Source of the DNA: Exilispira sp964581895
GTDB lineage: Bacteria > Spirochaetota > JAAYUW01
NCBI GenBank assembly: GCA_964581895.1
Contig: CAZOPR010000005.1
Span: 62,001-126,000, forward strand
DNA: 64,000 bases
Direction of reading: 5' to 3'
Positions 17,958-27,663 of this stretch are shown here, piece by piece. Positions within the stretch are counted from its first letter, which is position 1; the number at the start of each line of letters is the position of its first letter. The notes under the pieces were generated by a model, which had not been told where the DNA came from, did not search any database, and saw only the letters and a list, made by a program, of their open reading frames with translations. The position numbers were made by a program, and so were the translations under genes.

Positions 17958-18785
17958 TTAACCCCAATTTTTTAACATTTCTTTTAAGGATCTATCCATC
18001 TCAATGGCAAAATCAGATGCAAACTTATTTACATAAAGCATCTGAGCATAATTAGAAAACTTTAATTTATTTTTAATATCATTAGTAGAATTCAAAGTAG
18101 CATTTGAATCAGTATTTGCTGTATTTTCATTAAACTTGCTTTCATAAATATCATACATTTTCTTAATCTCATCTGATTTGATTATATTATATCTTTCATT
18201 ATGCACAATATATTTTTTGTCAAATCTTGGTCTTAATTTTTTTTCATAATTTTCCGGATAATAACCAAAACATAGCATAGTGGCTATAAAAACATTTTCA
18301 GGAAGATTTAAAAGCTCTTTGTGATACTCGTATCTTTCAGCAATATCTCCAATATAGCAAGATCCGATGCCCAAAGATTCTGCTGCTATTACTGCGTTTT
18401 GAGCTGCTATAAGGGCATCATTTAAGGCAAGATATAACATTTGAAGGTTTGGTCTTATATAAGGAATATTGTAAGTTTCACAGAACTCTTTTATCTTTGA
18501 AATTTCAAAATAATCATAAAGTTTTTTTACATCAGCAAGAAAAACCATTATAATATCAGCATCTTTAATAAAAGTTTGATTATCGCAACTTTTTGAAAGT
18601 TTTTCTTTTGTATCCTTATCTTTAATCAATATTATAGAATAAAGCATATTATTACCAGCAGTAGGGGCACGAATTGCACAATCTATTATAAGATTCAACT
18701 CTTCTTCAGTAATATTTCTTTCATCATATTTTCGAAGTGAAGCACGATTAAGGATAACTTTAATAGTTTCATTTAGTTTTTCCAT
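17958..18785 (-). CDS. Nitroreductase family protein (longer form)
   Basis: A 275-residue FMN-dependent nitroreductase fold: RASLRKYDERNITEEELN (residues 13-30), APTAGNNMLYSIILIKD, then NAVIAAESLGIGSCYIGDI near 130. The C-terminus carries an extra segment rich in Asn/Ser/Thr (ENTANTDSNATLNSTND), another low-complexity insertion. Such enzymes reduce quinones, flavins or nitro groups with NAD(P)H; the natural substrate is unknown. A ribosome site AAGGATCTTTT precedes the ATG. Confidence 0.85.
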   Translation of the reverse strand: MEKLNETIKVILNRASLRKYDERNITEEELNLIIDCAIRAPTAGNNMLYSIILIKDKDTKEKLSKSCDNQTFIKDADIIMVFLADVKKLYDYFEISKIKEFCETYNIPYIRPNLQMLYLALNDALIAAQNAVIAAESLGIGSCYIGDIAERYEYHKELLNLPENVFIATMLCFGYYPENYEKKLRPRFDKKYIVHNERYNIIKSDEIKKMYDIYESKFNENTANTDSNATLNSTNDIKNKLKFSNYAQMLYVNKFASDFAIEMDRSLKEMLKNWG

Positions 18786-19084
18786 AAAAGATCCTTATAT
18801 TAATTTTTTCTAATATTAAAAATAGAAATTAGATTTTTATCTTAAACTAAAAAAGTTTAACTTGAGTTAAATATAGTTAATTTTTTATAAAAGAAAAATT
18901 ATTTTTCATATTTAAAAATATAGAATAAAGTTTATTTTTTGCATTAGTAATTTAAATAATTTATTTAGAAATTTATCTATTCATTATCTATTATAGCAGA
19001 TATTAAAAATGACATTTGATAATTCTATTTTGGAAATGAAATTATTAAAGTTCCATTAAGATTTTTAGTATTTAAAAAAACCTT
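18786..19084. other. AT-rich intergenic interval, nothing recognised
   Basis: About 300 bases between the nitroreductase start and the end of the PHP-glycosyltransferase gene. It should contain the nitroreductase promoter (minus strand), but I could not identify a clear -35/-10 pair, hairpin or small gene. Confidence 0.4.
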
Positions 19085-21757
19085 TTAAATAATTACAATC
19101 CTTTCTATCTGATTATTAAGGTTTGGAGTTGTATTTTCAACTGAAAGAGTTTTTACCTGCTTATTATATCTTGGTTTTAAATCATCTTTTATAAAATAAG
19201 AATCTATTACATTATTTATATTGTATTTATCTTCGACATAAATTCTTGAATTAATTGAAAGCCTTTTTAAAATTAATCCATTGTTTTTTTTGTCTTCGAT
19301 TAATTCTATAATCTTCTTTTCCCAGGTTTTCTTATCTATTTTTAATATAAATCCTGTTTCATCATTTTTTACTATGGTTTTTGGTCCACCTATGTTTGAA
19401 ACCAATGCTGGCAACCCACAAGCTTGCGCTTCTAACACAGACATACCAAATGTATCTGTTATACTCGGAAAAACCATAATATCTGCACAGCTATAATATT
19501 CTGCAAGTTTATCATTATATAAAATTCCAGTAAAGATAAGATCTTTTATATCTGCATATTTTATTTTTAACTCATCAAGATAAACTCCATCTCCAACCAC
19601 GAAAAATTTGATAAAACTATATCTTTTTTTCAAATCTTTATAAATATCTATTATAAAATCAAGGTTTTTATCTTTTGATATTCTTCCGGTGTAAAGCATA
19701 ACAAAATTATCTTCTTTAATTTTATACCTAGAATAAATTTCTGTTTGTCTTTTATCAATTTTTTTAAATATACTTAAATCCAACCCTCTTTTAAAGATTT
19801 TTAGTTTGGATTGCTCAAATCCTTTCTCTTTTAATATATTTAAATATTCAAGATTATTAACAAGTATCTGGTCAGCCAGGTTGTAAACAAACTTTAATAG
19901 ATAATCAACAATAAGAGAAAAACCTTCATCTTTCAATATTTCATAAGCCTCTTTTGCAAAGTCTGTATGGAATATCATCTTTGTAGATATACCAAGAATC
20001 TTTGAAGCAATTAACCCGGCAAGGCCAACAGGTCCTGGTGTTGATATGATAATCTCATCAGGATTTAATTGATATATCTTCTTGATAATATTCAATATTG
20101 AAGGAATTTTAACAGTAAAACTTTGATAAATATCTGAAACAAATGATGAAATTGGCTCAAAATTTATTACATTAAATTCAAATTTTTCCCTTTCATAATC
20201 TTCTTTAGTCAAGCTAGTGATAAAAAACAAATCTCGATTATTTTTGTAGGCAAACTTACCTATACTTCTTAATGTGACTGATACCCCATTTAAATCTATC
20301 AATGTATCTGTAAGCCATACTATTCTTTTATAAAAAGGATCTTTATCTTCAAAACCGAAATTATTAAAATATTTTTTATCAATTTCATTTATTAAATTTC
20401 TATCTTTCCATAAATGCTTTATTGAAGATAGATAAGGTACCGACATGATAAGAGGTATAAACGAAGAGGATAATTTCCCTAATATTGATGCTATATCATT
20501 GTTATTTATTTTTTCATTTATAGTTTTTAAAAATGTTTTTATATAAATATCAATAACTTCAGAAACTACTTCAAAAAGCTGTTCAGATATATCATAGGGG
20601 TTATAGGAATTTGTGTTGTTTTGTTTAATAATAAATTTTAAAAGTATCTTTGTAATATTATCATTTTTTTTCCTAACACTTCTAAGATACTGATTTATTA
20701 GCAATTTCTCTTTTAAAGATAATTTTTGCTTTTGAAACAAAATCTTATCAAATGCAACAAATATTATCTTTAATGCATTTGAATTCCTCTCCTTTTTATT
20801 AATAAAAAGGCTAAATAAAGAAGGTTGAAAATTTTTTATGGATTCCTTAGAATTAATATTAATCTGGATTTTGTTTAATTTATTATCTACATTTCTATTA
20901 TCATTATTATTTTGATAGGATTTTTCATCTTTACTATTTTCAATAACATCATGATTTCGAAACTTATAATAATCTGAAGCTATTTTTAATATTTGAAAAG
21001 CATGAGCCTCAAAAGTTAGACTATTTCCAGATATTTTAGAATCACCATTTTTTATAGAATATAAAAATTCTTCAATATTTTCAGCAGATGCATAATTATA
21101 TGCTGTGCCAATAAAAAGACCTGTATGATCATCACTTCCAGCAGTAAATCTTTTTTCCCATGGTTTTTCTCCATAAGGTTTTATTTTATGTTTTTTAGAC
21201 AGGTTTTCTATTTTCTCTTCATTTAAACTTTTTATAAATTTCTCAGTAAATTTATTTATCTCCTGGTTTCTTCCACCATTTAAGATTTCAAAATTATTAA
21301 ATAACAATATTAGCTTTTCAATATGAGATACTTCTATTTTATTATTAACAGAATAAAGTGGATGAGCGACAGAATAAAAAATATTATTACTTAAAACAAA
21401 ATCTCTTAACTCATATATATTTTCTCTCAATATATTTAATTTTTCAAATAATGATGGTTCAAAATTATATAAAAGTAAGTGAATTTTAGCATTATCTTCA
21501 GGAAAATAAGTTGTCAATTCAACCCCTATAATTGTATCATCTGGTTTTTTTTCTTTAAGTTTTACAATACCATCAATCTTATTATGATCAGTAATAGTAA
21601 TATAATCCATCCCCCTTTCTTTAGCAAAGTCATATATTTGAAATGGATCTATATAAGATTCCTTTGTTCCAATAGTTTTTAATATCCACTCCGAAGGTCT
21701 TTCAGAATATATTGAATGTAGATGCATATCCATTTTTTTTATTGAGTTTTTTATCAT
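19085..21757 (-). CDS. Fusion of PHP phosphoesterase domain and family 4 glycosyltransferase
   Basis: A 890-residue protein. I use the ATG at 21757, because GGAGG lies 5 bases upstream; the longer open frame from 21769 would begin inside that site. Residues 1-260 are a PHP domain with metal ligands in MHLHS, ITDHNK, SVAHPL and GSDDHTG. About residues 480-870 form a GT-B family 4 glycosyltransferase (FHTDFAKEAYE, LYTGRISKDKNLDF, SITDTFGMSVLEAQACGLPA). Between them is a low-complexity stretch (Asn/Lys/Ser-rich, near 275-310). It probably transfers a sugar to a lipid or polymer, with the PHP part removing a phosphate or regulating. The adjacent UDP-glucose dehydrogenase supports a glycan role. 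Confidence 0.87.
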   Translation of the reverse strand: MIKNSIKKMDMHLHSIYSERPSEWILKTIGTKESYIDPFQIYDFAKERGMDYITITDHNKIDGIVKLKEKKPDDTIIGVELTTYFPEDNAKIHLLLYNFEPSLFEKLNILRENIYELRDFVLSNNIFYSVAHPLYSVNNKIEVSHIEKLILLFNNFEILNGGRNQEINKFTEKFIKSLNEEKIENLSKKHKIKPYGEKPWEKRFTAGSDDHTGLFIGTAYNYASAENIEEFLYSIKNGDSKISGNSLTFEAHAFQILKIASDYYKFRNHDVIENSKDEKSYQNNNDNRNVDNKLNKIQININSKESIKNFQPSLFSLFINKKERNSNALKIIFVAFDKILFQKQKLSLKEKLLINQYLRSVRKKNDNITKILLKFIIKQNNTNSYNPYDISEQLFEVVSEVIDIYIKTFLKTINEKINNNDIASILGKLSSSFIPLIMSVPYLSSIKHLWKDRNLINEIDKKYFNNFGFEDKDPFYKRIVWLTDTLIDLNGVSVTLRSIGKFAYKNNRDLFFITSLTKEDYEREKFEFNVINFEPISSFVSDIYQSFTVKIPSILNIIKKIYQLNPDEIIISTPGPVGLAGLIASKILGISTKMIFHTDFAKEAYEILKDEGFSLIVDYLLKFVYNLADQILVNNLEYLNILKEKGFEQSKLKIFKRGLDLSIFKKIDKRQTEIYSRYKIKEDNFVMLYTGRISKDKNLDFIIDIYKDLKKRYSFIKFFVVGDGVYLDELKIKYADIKDLIFTGILYNDKLAEYYSCADIMVFPSITDTFGMSVLEAQACGLPALVSNIGGPKTIVKNDETGFILKIDKKTWEKKIIELIEDKKNNGLILKRLSINSRIYVEDKYNINNVIDSYFIKDDLKPRYNKQVKTLSVENTTPNLNNQIERIVII

Positions 21758-21813
21758 CAAATCCTCCAACCTATTAAAATAATTATTATAATGAATCTTG
21801 TGATAAACTTTTA

Positions 21814-23157
21814 TTAAATAATCACTTTATTTTTTACTTTTTTAGTTCCAATACAAAAATATTTAAATAAAGATTGGGCCATTTTATTTGAATAAAATAT
21901 ATTTCTTAAATCAAAAAGATAGTTATCTTTCATAATACTATTTACAAGATTTAAATCCATTTCCTTAAATTCTTTCCATTCTGTTACAATTACACATGCC
22001 TCTGAATTGACTAAACAGTCATAAAGATTATCTTTATAAATAATGTTTTTTTCATTTTGAAATATTTTCTTGAAATTTGGGATACCTTTTGGACAGTATG
22101 CTTTAATTATTGCACCTTTATTAATAAGTGATTTAACAATATAAATAGCTGGAGACTCTCTAACATCATCTGTATTTGGTTTAAATGTAAGTCCTAAAAT
22201 GGAGATTACTTTCCCATTTACATCTTCTAAAGTATTTAATATCTTATTTATTGAATATTCAATTTGATATTTATTTGCAAGAATTGCTGATTCAACAATT
22301 CTCAGATTTAGACCCTGCATTTTTGCAAAATTGTATAATGCACTTGTATCTTTTGGAAAGCAACTTCCGCCATAACCGCATCCGGCTTCTAAAAATTTGT
22401 CTCCAATTCTCTTATCATAGCCCATCCCTTTAGATATATCTTTTATATTTGCACCTATCTTTTCTGCTAAAATTGATAATTCATTTATAAAACTTATTTT
22501 TGTTGCAAGAAAAGAGTTTGAAGCATATTTTATTAATTCAGAACTTTCAAAGTTCGTAAATACAAAATTTACATCTTTTTCAATAAAATATTTATATAAA
22601 CTAACCATTAAATCCTTTGCTCTTTCATTTTCAGTTCCAATTATTATTCTATCTGGATATAAAAAATCATAAATTGCGTTTCCTTCCCTTAAAAACTCAG
22701 GATTTGAAACAATATCAAAATCAATATTTTTATTGTAAGATTTAATTTTTTCTATAAGAAAAGTTTCAGCAGATTTACAGGTTCCAGGTGGAACTGTTGA
22801 TTTTATAATTATAATTTTATAATCATTAATATATTTGGCAATTTCAGATAAGGAATCAAAAAGATATTTTAGATTTGCAAATCCATTTTCGTCAGGTGGA
22901 GTTCCAACTGCTATAAAAATATAATCTGAATTTTCAATAACTTCTTTTAATGAATAAGTAAAGTTCAATTTTTTAACTTTAATATTACCTGTTAATATTT
23001 CTTCAAGATTATCTTCATAAAAAGGAAGCTTTCCATCTTTTAATGTTGCTATCTTTTCCTTATTGATATCATAAACGAAAACAGTATTGTTTAAATAAGC
23101 GAAACCAGCTGCTGTTATAAGTCCAACATAACCAGCGCCTATTACTCCTATTCTCAT
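21814..23157 (-). CDS. ugd: UDP-glucose/GDP-mannose 6-dehydrogenase
   Basis: A 447-residue protein from the ATG at 23157 (AAAGGAAA upstream); a longer frame to 23226 adds an unlikely Lys-rich extension. NAD-binding IGVIGAGYVGLITAAGFA at the N-terminus, KSTVPPGTC near 125, NPEFLREGNAI near 145, and the catalytic cysteine in GYGGSCFPKDTSA near 262. It oxidises UDP-glucose to UDP-glucuronate, or a similar sugar nucleotide. It lies 56 bases downstream of the PHP-glycosyltransferase gene on the same strand, so it may supply its donor sugar. Confidence 0.93.
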   Translation of the reverse strand: MRIGVIGAGYVGLITAAGFAYLNNTVFVYDINKEKIATLKDGKLPFYEDNLEEILTGNIKVKKLNFTYSLKEVIENSDYIFIAVGTPPDENGFANLKYLFDSLSEIAKYINDYKIIIIKSTVPPGTCKSAETFLIEKIKSYNKNIDFDIVSNPEFLREGNAIYDFLYPDRIIIGTENERAKDLMVSLYKYFIEKDVNFVFTNFESSELIKYASNSFLATKISFINELSILAEKIGANIKDISKGMGYDKRIGDKFLEAGCGYGGSCFPKDTSALYNFAKMQGLNLRIVESAILANKYQIEYSINKILNTLEDVNGKVISILGLTFKPNTDDVRESPAIYIVKSLINKGAIIKAYCPKGIPNFKKIFQNEKNIIYKDNLYDCLVNSEACVIVTEWKEFKEMDLNLVNSIMKDNYLFDLRNIFYSNKMAQSLFKYFCIGTKKVKNKVII

Positions 23158-23499
23158 TTTTTTTCCTTTTATTTTTTTCCATTTAGAAATTATTTTAAGT
23201 TTATAAATTATTGATGAATTATTCATTAATTTTTAGTTAATTTATAGTTAGGATAGAATTGTTTGAATATAATTTAATTAACAAATTTATTAGAAGTGAT
23301 ATTTTGAGCTTATTAAAAACAATAATTAAGAAACAAATGATTAATATAAAAAATATTAATATGAAAAAATCTAATAACTATAAATTAAATTTTGAAAATC
23401 TAATAAATAAAAAGATAATATATATGGAGAAATCTATTAATTCTTTTTTAATACATTAAAATTATTAAAAATTAAAAACTAATTTATAAAGGAGAAAAT
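23158..23499. other. AT-rich divergent intergenic region
   Basis: Roughly 340 bases between the divergent ugd and the secreted protein gene. A 66-codon plus-strand frame (23259-23459) has no ribosome site and a Lys/Asn/Ile-rich product with no recognisable fold; I do not call it a gene. No clear hairpin is visible. Confidence 0.45.
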
Positions 23500-24987
23500 A
23501 TGAGAATAAATTCAAAACTTAAAAGAAATTTTACAATTTCTTGTATTTTTCTTATTTTTTTATTGACTTTATATCCTTCATTTTTATTTGCTCAAACAAG
23601 TCAGCAAATTACCGTTGGACTTGAATCCTCTATGATTTTTAGTCTTTTTAACCAGTATTATACAGAGCTAAATTCAAGTTATGATTATATTGTTATGAAC
23701 TCTTTATTTTCAAGTTTTAGTCATTTTCATATTTCACCATACCTTCTTTTTGGTTTTGGAGATTTAAGATTAAAATTAATATTAAATTATTGGGAAAATG
23801 ATGACATTAATCTACTACCAAATCTTGCAAGTCCTGAGTATTTAGCCTTATCAACTAATTTAACATATTCTAACAAATCATTTGATATTGGTATTCATCA
23901 GGTAATATTTTTTTCAAAAAACTTGGGTAATATCACTTCTGGTGTTACAATCGGAAATGCGACCTATGAACTGGATGATTTTTATCTTGTCATAAAAGAC
24001 TTATTTTCTTTTTTAAGCATAACTACAGGCTATTCGGGTTCATATTATAATAATCCACTATTTAGAGCAGTAGGTCCAAATTCATTAAAAAATACTGTTT
24101 TAATAGATCCATTATCTAACAATCTATATCCTTTATTTCTTTCTGTTGAAAACACTTATAAAGGTATATTTAAAGGATGGGAATTTAATGGTATCAATGC
24201 TCAAAATTACATAGATTTTCTTATTTCAATGAAACTTTTAGGTATTGTTTTTGATTTTGATTTTGCCCTAACCTATAGTCAGAATGCAAATAATTCTTTG
24301 ATATCTTTTATAGATTATTTTGAAAATGGATTATTTAAATTTCATATAAACTATGATAATGATTCTATAGGAGCTTTTAATTTTTACTTTCAACCATTTA
24401 TTGCTAAAGATAATTATTATACAACAGGTAATGTATTTAAAACTTATTACCTTGAAAAAGGAGAAGATTTATCCTCTTACTTTATCTCTTTAGATTATTC
24501 TCCAAAACTATCATTTTTAAAAGATCTTATACTTGTTATTTCTTTTGATGGATGGTTTGATAAGTTACAGGATTTAAGAACATCAAGTAGAACAGGAAGT
24601 GGAACTGTAACCGATCCTTATATATATTCTTTTGTTTCTGCGAATAGATTTTCTTTAGGTTTCGATGGAAGATATAAACTTGATAATCTTATAAAAGGTC
24701 TTTCTGTAGATGCTTTATTTCTTTATTTTATAACTCCAAACAATAGCTATACTGTAACAAATGCCGCTGGGACAACATGGACGGATTATATTTCTACCTT
24801 AACTTCAGATACTACAAATCTTGTGCTCGAAAGCTATACCGAACAAAACTATATGCTTTTTAATTTTTATGCACCAGCGAATCCTAATTTTAATAATCCT
24901 TATAAGTTAAAAGCTTTTTTAGGTGTAAATTATCAATTTTCAAACTTTATTACTGGAATTGGTTTTGAATATATTTACTTAATATGA
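23500..24987 (+). CDS. Secreted outer-membrane beta-barrel-like protein, N-terminal fragment of a frameshifted gene
   Basis: A 495-residue fragment with a Sec signal peptide (residues 1-32, ...LYPSFLFA-QTSQQ). The mature part alternates polar and aromatic/aliphatic residues in the manner of outer-membrane beta-strands (for example SKLSFLKDLILVISFDGWFD). It ends ...GIGFEYIYLI at a TGA. The +1 frame continues from 24983 without a stop for 106 residues (see next entry). No known family recognised. AAAGGAGAAAAT precedes the ATG. Confidence 0.7.
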   Translation: MRINSKLKRNFTISCIFLIFLLTLYPSFLFAQTSQQITVGLESSMIFSLFNQYYTELNSSYDYIVMNSLFSSFSHFHISPYLLFGFGDLRLKLILNYWENDDINLLPNLASPEYLALSTNLTYSNKSFDIGIHQVIFFSKNLGNITSGVTIGNATYELDDFYLVIKDLFSFLSITTGYSGSYYNNPLFRAVGPNSLKNTVLIDPLSNNLYPLFLSVENTYKGIFKGWEFNGINAQNYIDFLISMKLLGIVFDFDFALTYSQNANNSLISFIDYFENGLFKFHINYDNDSIGAFNFYFQPFIAKDNYYTTGNVFKTYYLEKGEDLSSYFISLDYSPKLSFLKDLILVISFDGWFDKLQDLRTSSRTGSGTVTDPYIYSFVSANRFSLGFDGRYKLDNLIKGLSVDALFLYFITPNNSYTVTNAAGTTWTDYISTLTSDTTNLVLESYTEQNYMLFNFYAPANPNFNNPYKLKAFLGVNYQFSNFITGIGFEYIYLI

Positions 24988-25303
24988 TGATGTTACAAAT
25001 CATCTTGATTTTACAAATAGTGCTACTGAGTTTGCTGGGAGGACTGATCCTAAAACACCTTATGGTTACTTTGATAGAATAATGCTATTATTTAAAGGAT
25101 ATTATAATATAAATAGCAATCTTTTATTTGGCATTCAATTTAATCTATTTTTCTATCCGAATTTCCCTTCTGCAACCCAACTAGGTTATCAGGATTTTAC
25201 TCAGGTAAATTCCACAGTTGTTTCAGCTGAAGATCAGTATAATCTAGATTTGATTGATTTACCTTCCTACCAGATTGATTTTATTATTCAGATTCTTTTT
25301 TAA
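24983..25303 (+). pseudogene. C-terminal remainder of the frameshifted outer-membrane-like protein
   Basis: In the +1 frame relative to the upstream fragment, the sequence reads YDDVTNHLDFTNSATEFAG at once after the frameshift point and ends ...YQIDFIIQILF. The final residue is Phe, the usual C-terminal signal for insertion of outer-membrane barrels. The upstream fragment lacks this, so a one-base insertion (or an assembly or sequencing error) in the TTAATATGATG stretch has split one gene of about 600 codons. Confidence 0.7.
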
Positions 25304-25384
25304 GCTTTAACTAATATATCTTGAAAAAATAACAATGAAAATTGTTTAATTTAAAATAAAAAAAACAAGAAAATATAAAAAAAA

Positions 25385-25412
25385 GTGGCTTTACCACTTA
25401 TGGTAAAGCCAC
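25385..25412 (-). terminator. Intrinsic terminator of the alkaline phosphatase gene
   Basis: A perfect 12-base-pair inverted repeat, GTGGCTTTACCA and TGGTAAAGCCAC, with a 4-base loop. Read on the minus strand it is followed by a run of eight T. On the plus strand there is no T-run behind it, so it serves the minus-strand phosphatase gene that ends at 25447. Confidence 0.9.
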
Positions 25413-25446
25413 CCTAAAAAAGCTACTGCTGTTTAAAAGATGAAGT

Positions 25447-27147
25447 TTATTTGATTAAATCAATTGCCTCTTTAGGTAAAAACCAATCATTCCCATTGAA
25501 AACAACCACACTTTTGAAAACTTTTATGATTTTACTATCATTATCTATACAATAATTCTTGTTTTCAGGGAATACTAAAGCTACTCCATCAGCTTGGATT
25601 ACTATTAATTTTGGATTTTTTGAATCTGATTTATCACTATAAACTAAAGCTACATTTTTATTGTATTTCTTATTAAATTTAACTGTTGCTTCTTCCTGAA
25701 CTTTTGTTTCAACTTTATTGAAAAAATCAGCATTTGCTTTAGTAAGATTTAATCCTAAAACCTTTTCAATGTATAAAGCAATATCTGTATTTTCTATAAC
25801 ACCTGTGGGTTTGTATTTATATGGAGAATATATATAAAGAACAACATCTTCACCAGTATGCCCATTTGTTGTAAAACCTATCAATGCCCTATTTGCCATC
25901 ATAGGTCCTAAAACATAAGCAAGACTGTATGGTTTTTTTGGATCTTTTGCTTTTTTCATTTCAAAGTATTTAGCAATTTCTTCTGTTTCATTTACTGTTA
26001 AATCAGATATACCATAATATTCAGCAATTAAAGATTTTATTTGATCTATATTCATATCATCTTTAACAAGCTTTTCAACACCTTCGGCTGTCAATTTTGC
26101 TTTTTTTAGTGGGGCTAAGAATTCTTCAAGTTTTCTTTTATCATAATCAGAAGAAGTTGCTTTATTTCCAATAGTAATGCCGCTATTACCATGATCTGAA
26201 ACAACTATAACTATTGTATTTTTATCCTTTTTTGCAAAATCTAGTGCAACTTTAACTGCATTGTCAAAAGCAAGAATATCGCTAATGAGTGCAACAGGAT
26301 CATTAGCATGCGCTGCCCAGTCAATTTCTGATCCTTCAACCATCAAGAAAAATCCATTTTTGTTTTTGCTTAAAATTTCAAGAGCTTTTGTAGTCATTTC
26401 AGCTAGAGATGGTTCAGTTGTTCCAGCTCTATCTAAATCATAAGCCATAGCACCATTTGCAAAAAGAGCCAAAAGTTTATTTGTATTTACTTTAAGTAGT
26501 TCTTCTTTAGTAGATATATAGCTATATCCTTTATTCTGCAACTCTTTTATTAAATCTTCTTTATCTGCTCTTTTGTCAGCCATAAAATAATTTGCTCCAC
26601 CACCCATTATAACATCAATTAGATTAAAAGCCTGTTGTTCAGCAATTTTATCCATCTCTTTTCTTGATACAGCATGAGCTGAAAAGCCAGCTGGTGTTGC
26701 GTGAGAAGTTTCAGAAGTACTTACTATACCTACAGATTTACCAATAATTTTTGCAGCTTCAAGAACTGTTGCTACAGGGGAAAGTTCCTTATCTTTATCT
26801 GCAGGAGTAACTCCTGGCATACCAAATTTATCTGGTATCATAGATATAAAACCAGTACTTGACTTATAACCAGTTGCAAAAGCAGTTGCAGCTGGTGCAG
26901 AGTCAGCTATTGGTGTATCAGAACTATATGTTCTAACAAGCCCGCAAGCCATTTCATCCATTGCAAGTGGTTGTCCACCATTATACCATCTAGCAAGAGT
27001 CGTTCCATCAACACTCATTCCATCAGGAATTAAAATAATAACATTTTTTACAGCGGTGAAATTACCAACACTACCAGTTACAATCACAGTGATTAAAATA
27101 ATTGTTGATACAAAAAAAATTAAATAATTTTTTGATCTTTTGAGCAT
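25447..27147 (-). CDS. phoA: Alkaline phosphatase (PhoA-type)
   Basis: A 566-residue exported enzyme. Signal peptide or anchor at residues 8-27. The metal and nucleophile motifs are intact: LIPDGMSVDG near 36, DSAPAATAFATG near 81 with the nucleophilic Ser, VEGSEIDWAAHANDP, VVSDHGNSG and TTNGHTGED. It removes phosphate from phosphomonoesters outside the cytoplasm using two Zn and one Mg ion. A strand-specific terminator follows the gene. A ribosome site (AAGGAGGAATC) precedes the ATG. No Pho box was recognised. Confidence 0.92.
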   Translation of the reverse strand: MLKRSKNYLIFFVSTIILITVIVTGSVGNFTAVKNVIILIPDGMSVDGTTLARWYNGGQPLAMDEMACGLVRTYSSDTPIADSAPAATAFATGYKSSTGFISMIPDKFGMPGVTPADKDKELSPVATVLEAAKIIGKSVGIVSTSETSHATPAGFSAHAVSRKEMDKIAEQQAFNLIDVIMGGGANYFMADKRADKEDLIKELQNKGYSYISTKEELLKVNTNKLLALFANGAMAYDLDRAGTTEPSLAEMTTKALEILSKNKNGFFLMVEGSEIDWAAHANDPVALISDILAFDNAVKVALDFAKKDKNTIVIVVSDHGNSGITIGNKATSSDYDKRKLEEFLAPLKKAKLTAEGVEKLVKDDMNIDQIKSLIAEYYGISDLTVNETEEIAKYFEMKKAKDPKKPYSLAYVLGPMMANRALIGFTTNGHTGEDVVLYIYSPYKYKPTGVIENTDIALYIEKVLGLNLTKANADFFNKVETKVQEEATVKFNKKYNKNVALVYSDKSDSKNPKLIVIQADGVALVFPENKNYCIDNDSKIIKVFKSVVVFNGNDWFLPKEAIDLIK

Positions 27148-27262
27148 GATTCCTCCTTATTTAGATGGTTAATCTTTAATACCTATATAATTAAGAAAAT
27201 TTTAACTATTTATTAATTTTTAATTATTTTTTATTTAATTATTTTTAACAACTTCTCCCTAC

Positions 27263-27316
27263 TTGACAATTAAAATTTTTATAATATTTTGTGCATATGC
27301 ACATTTTAATTAAAAT
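27263..27316 (+). promoter_or_regulatory. Promoter region with two palindromes ahead of the DUF134 gene
   Basis: TTGACA at 27263-27268 is followed at 16 bases by TATTTT (27285-27290). Immediately downstream is a 14-base palindrome TGTGCATATGCACA (27290-27303), then a second, ATTTTAATTAAAAT (27303-27316). The first sits where a repressor would block transcription and looks like an operator. The DUF134 protein encoded just downstream is a candidate to bind it. Confidence 0.5.
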
Positions 27317-27327
27317 GGTGTCTAATA

Positions 27328-27621
27328 ATGCCTAGATGCAAAAAAGAAAGATTTTGTAGATTTTTAGATTCTGAAAAAATTTTTAAGCCCGTCGGTATTC
27401 CTTTTAGCCAATTAGAAATTGTAGAACTATTAATAGATGAATTTGAAGTAGTTAGATTATGTGATCATGAAAAATTAAGTCAGATAGAAGCAGCTGAAAA
27501 GATGAGTATTTCAAGAGGAACTATTCAAAGACTTCTTGAGTCAGCTCGCTTTAAGATAGTTGATGGACTTTTAAATAACAAAATTATCAAAATTAAAAAT
27601 AGATGGGAAAATGACAAATAA
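27328..27621 (+). CDS. UPF0251/DUF134 predicted DNA-binding regulator
   Basis: A 97-residue protein of the DUF134 family: N-terminal MPRCKKERFC with paired cysteines, a central VELLIDEFEVVRLCDHEKLS segment and a sigma70-region-4-like helix-turn-helix (QIEAAEKMSISRGTIQRLLE, residues 51-70). In anaerobes these genes occur beside NifB/NifX-domain proteins in orp-like clusters, as here. The start at 27328 is forced, since the nearby ATG at 27314 is in another frame that stops quickly; the ribosome site is weak (GGTG). Confidence 0.88.
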   Translation: MPRCKKERFCRFLDSEKIFKPVGIPFSQLEIVELLIDEFEVVRLCDHEKLSQIEAAEKMSISRGTIQRLLESARFKIVDGLLNNKIIKIKNRWENDK

Positions 27622-27663
27622 ATTAATATTAATTGTCTGCTTATTTATTAAAAAAATTAGCAA

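Noticed and set aside
23259..23459. 66-codon frame upstream of the outer-membrane-like gene
   Set aside because: No ribosome site, Lys/Asn/Ile composition, no recognisable domain.
24975..24995. Programmed +1 frameshift as the default reading of the barrel gene
   Set aside because: The layout resembles prfB only in having TGA at the shift point; there is no internal Shine-Dalgarno or CTT slip codon, so a simple indel is preferred.
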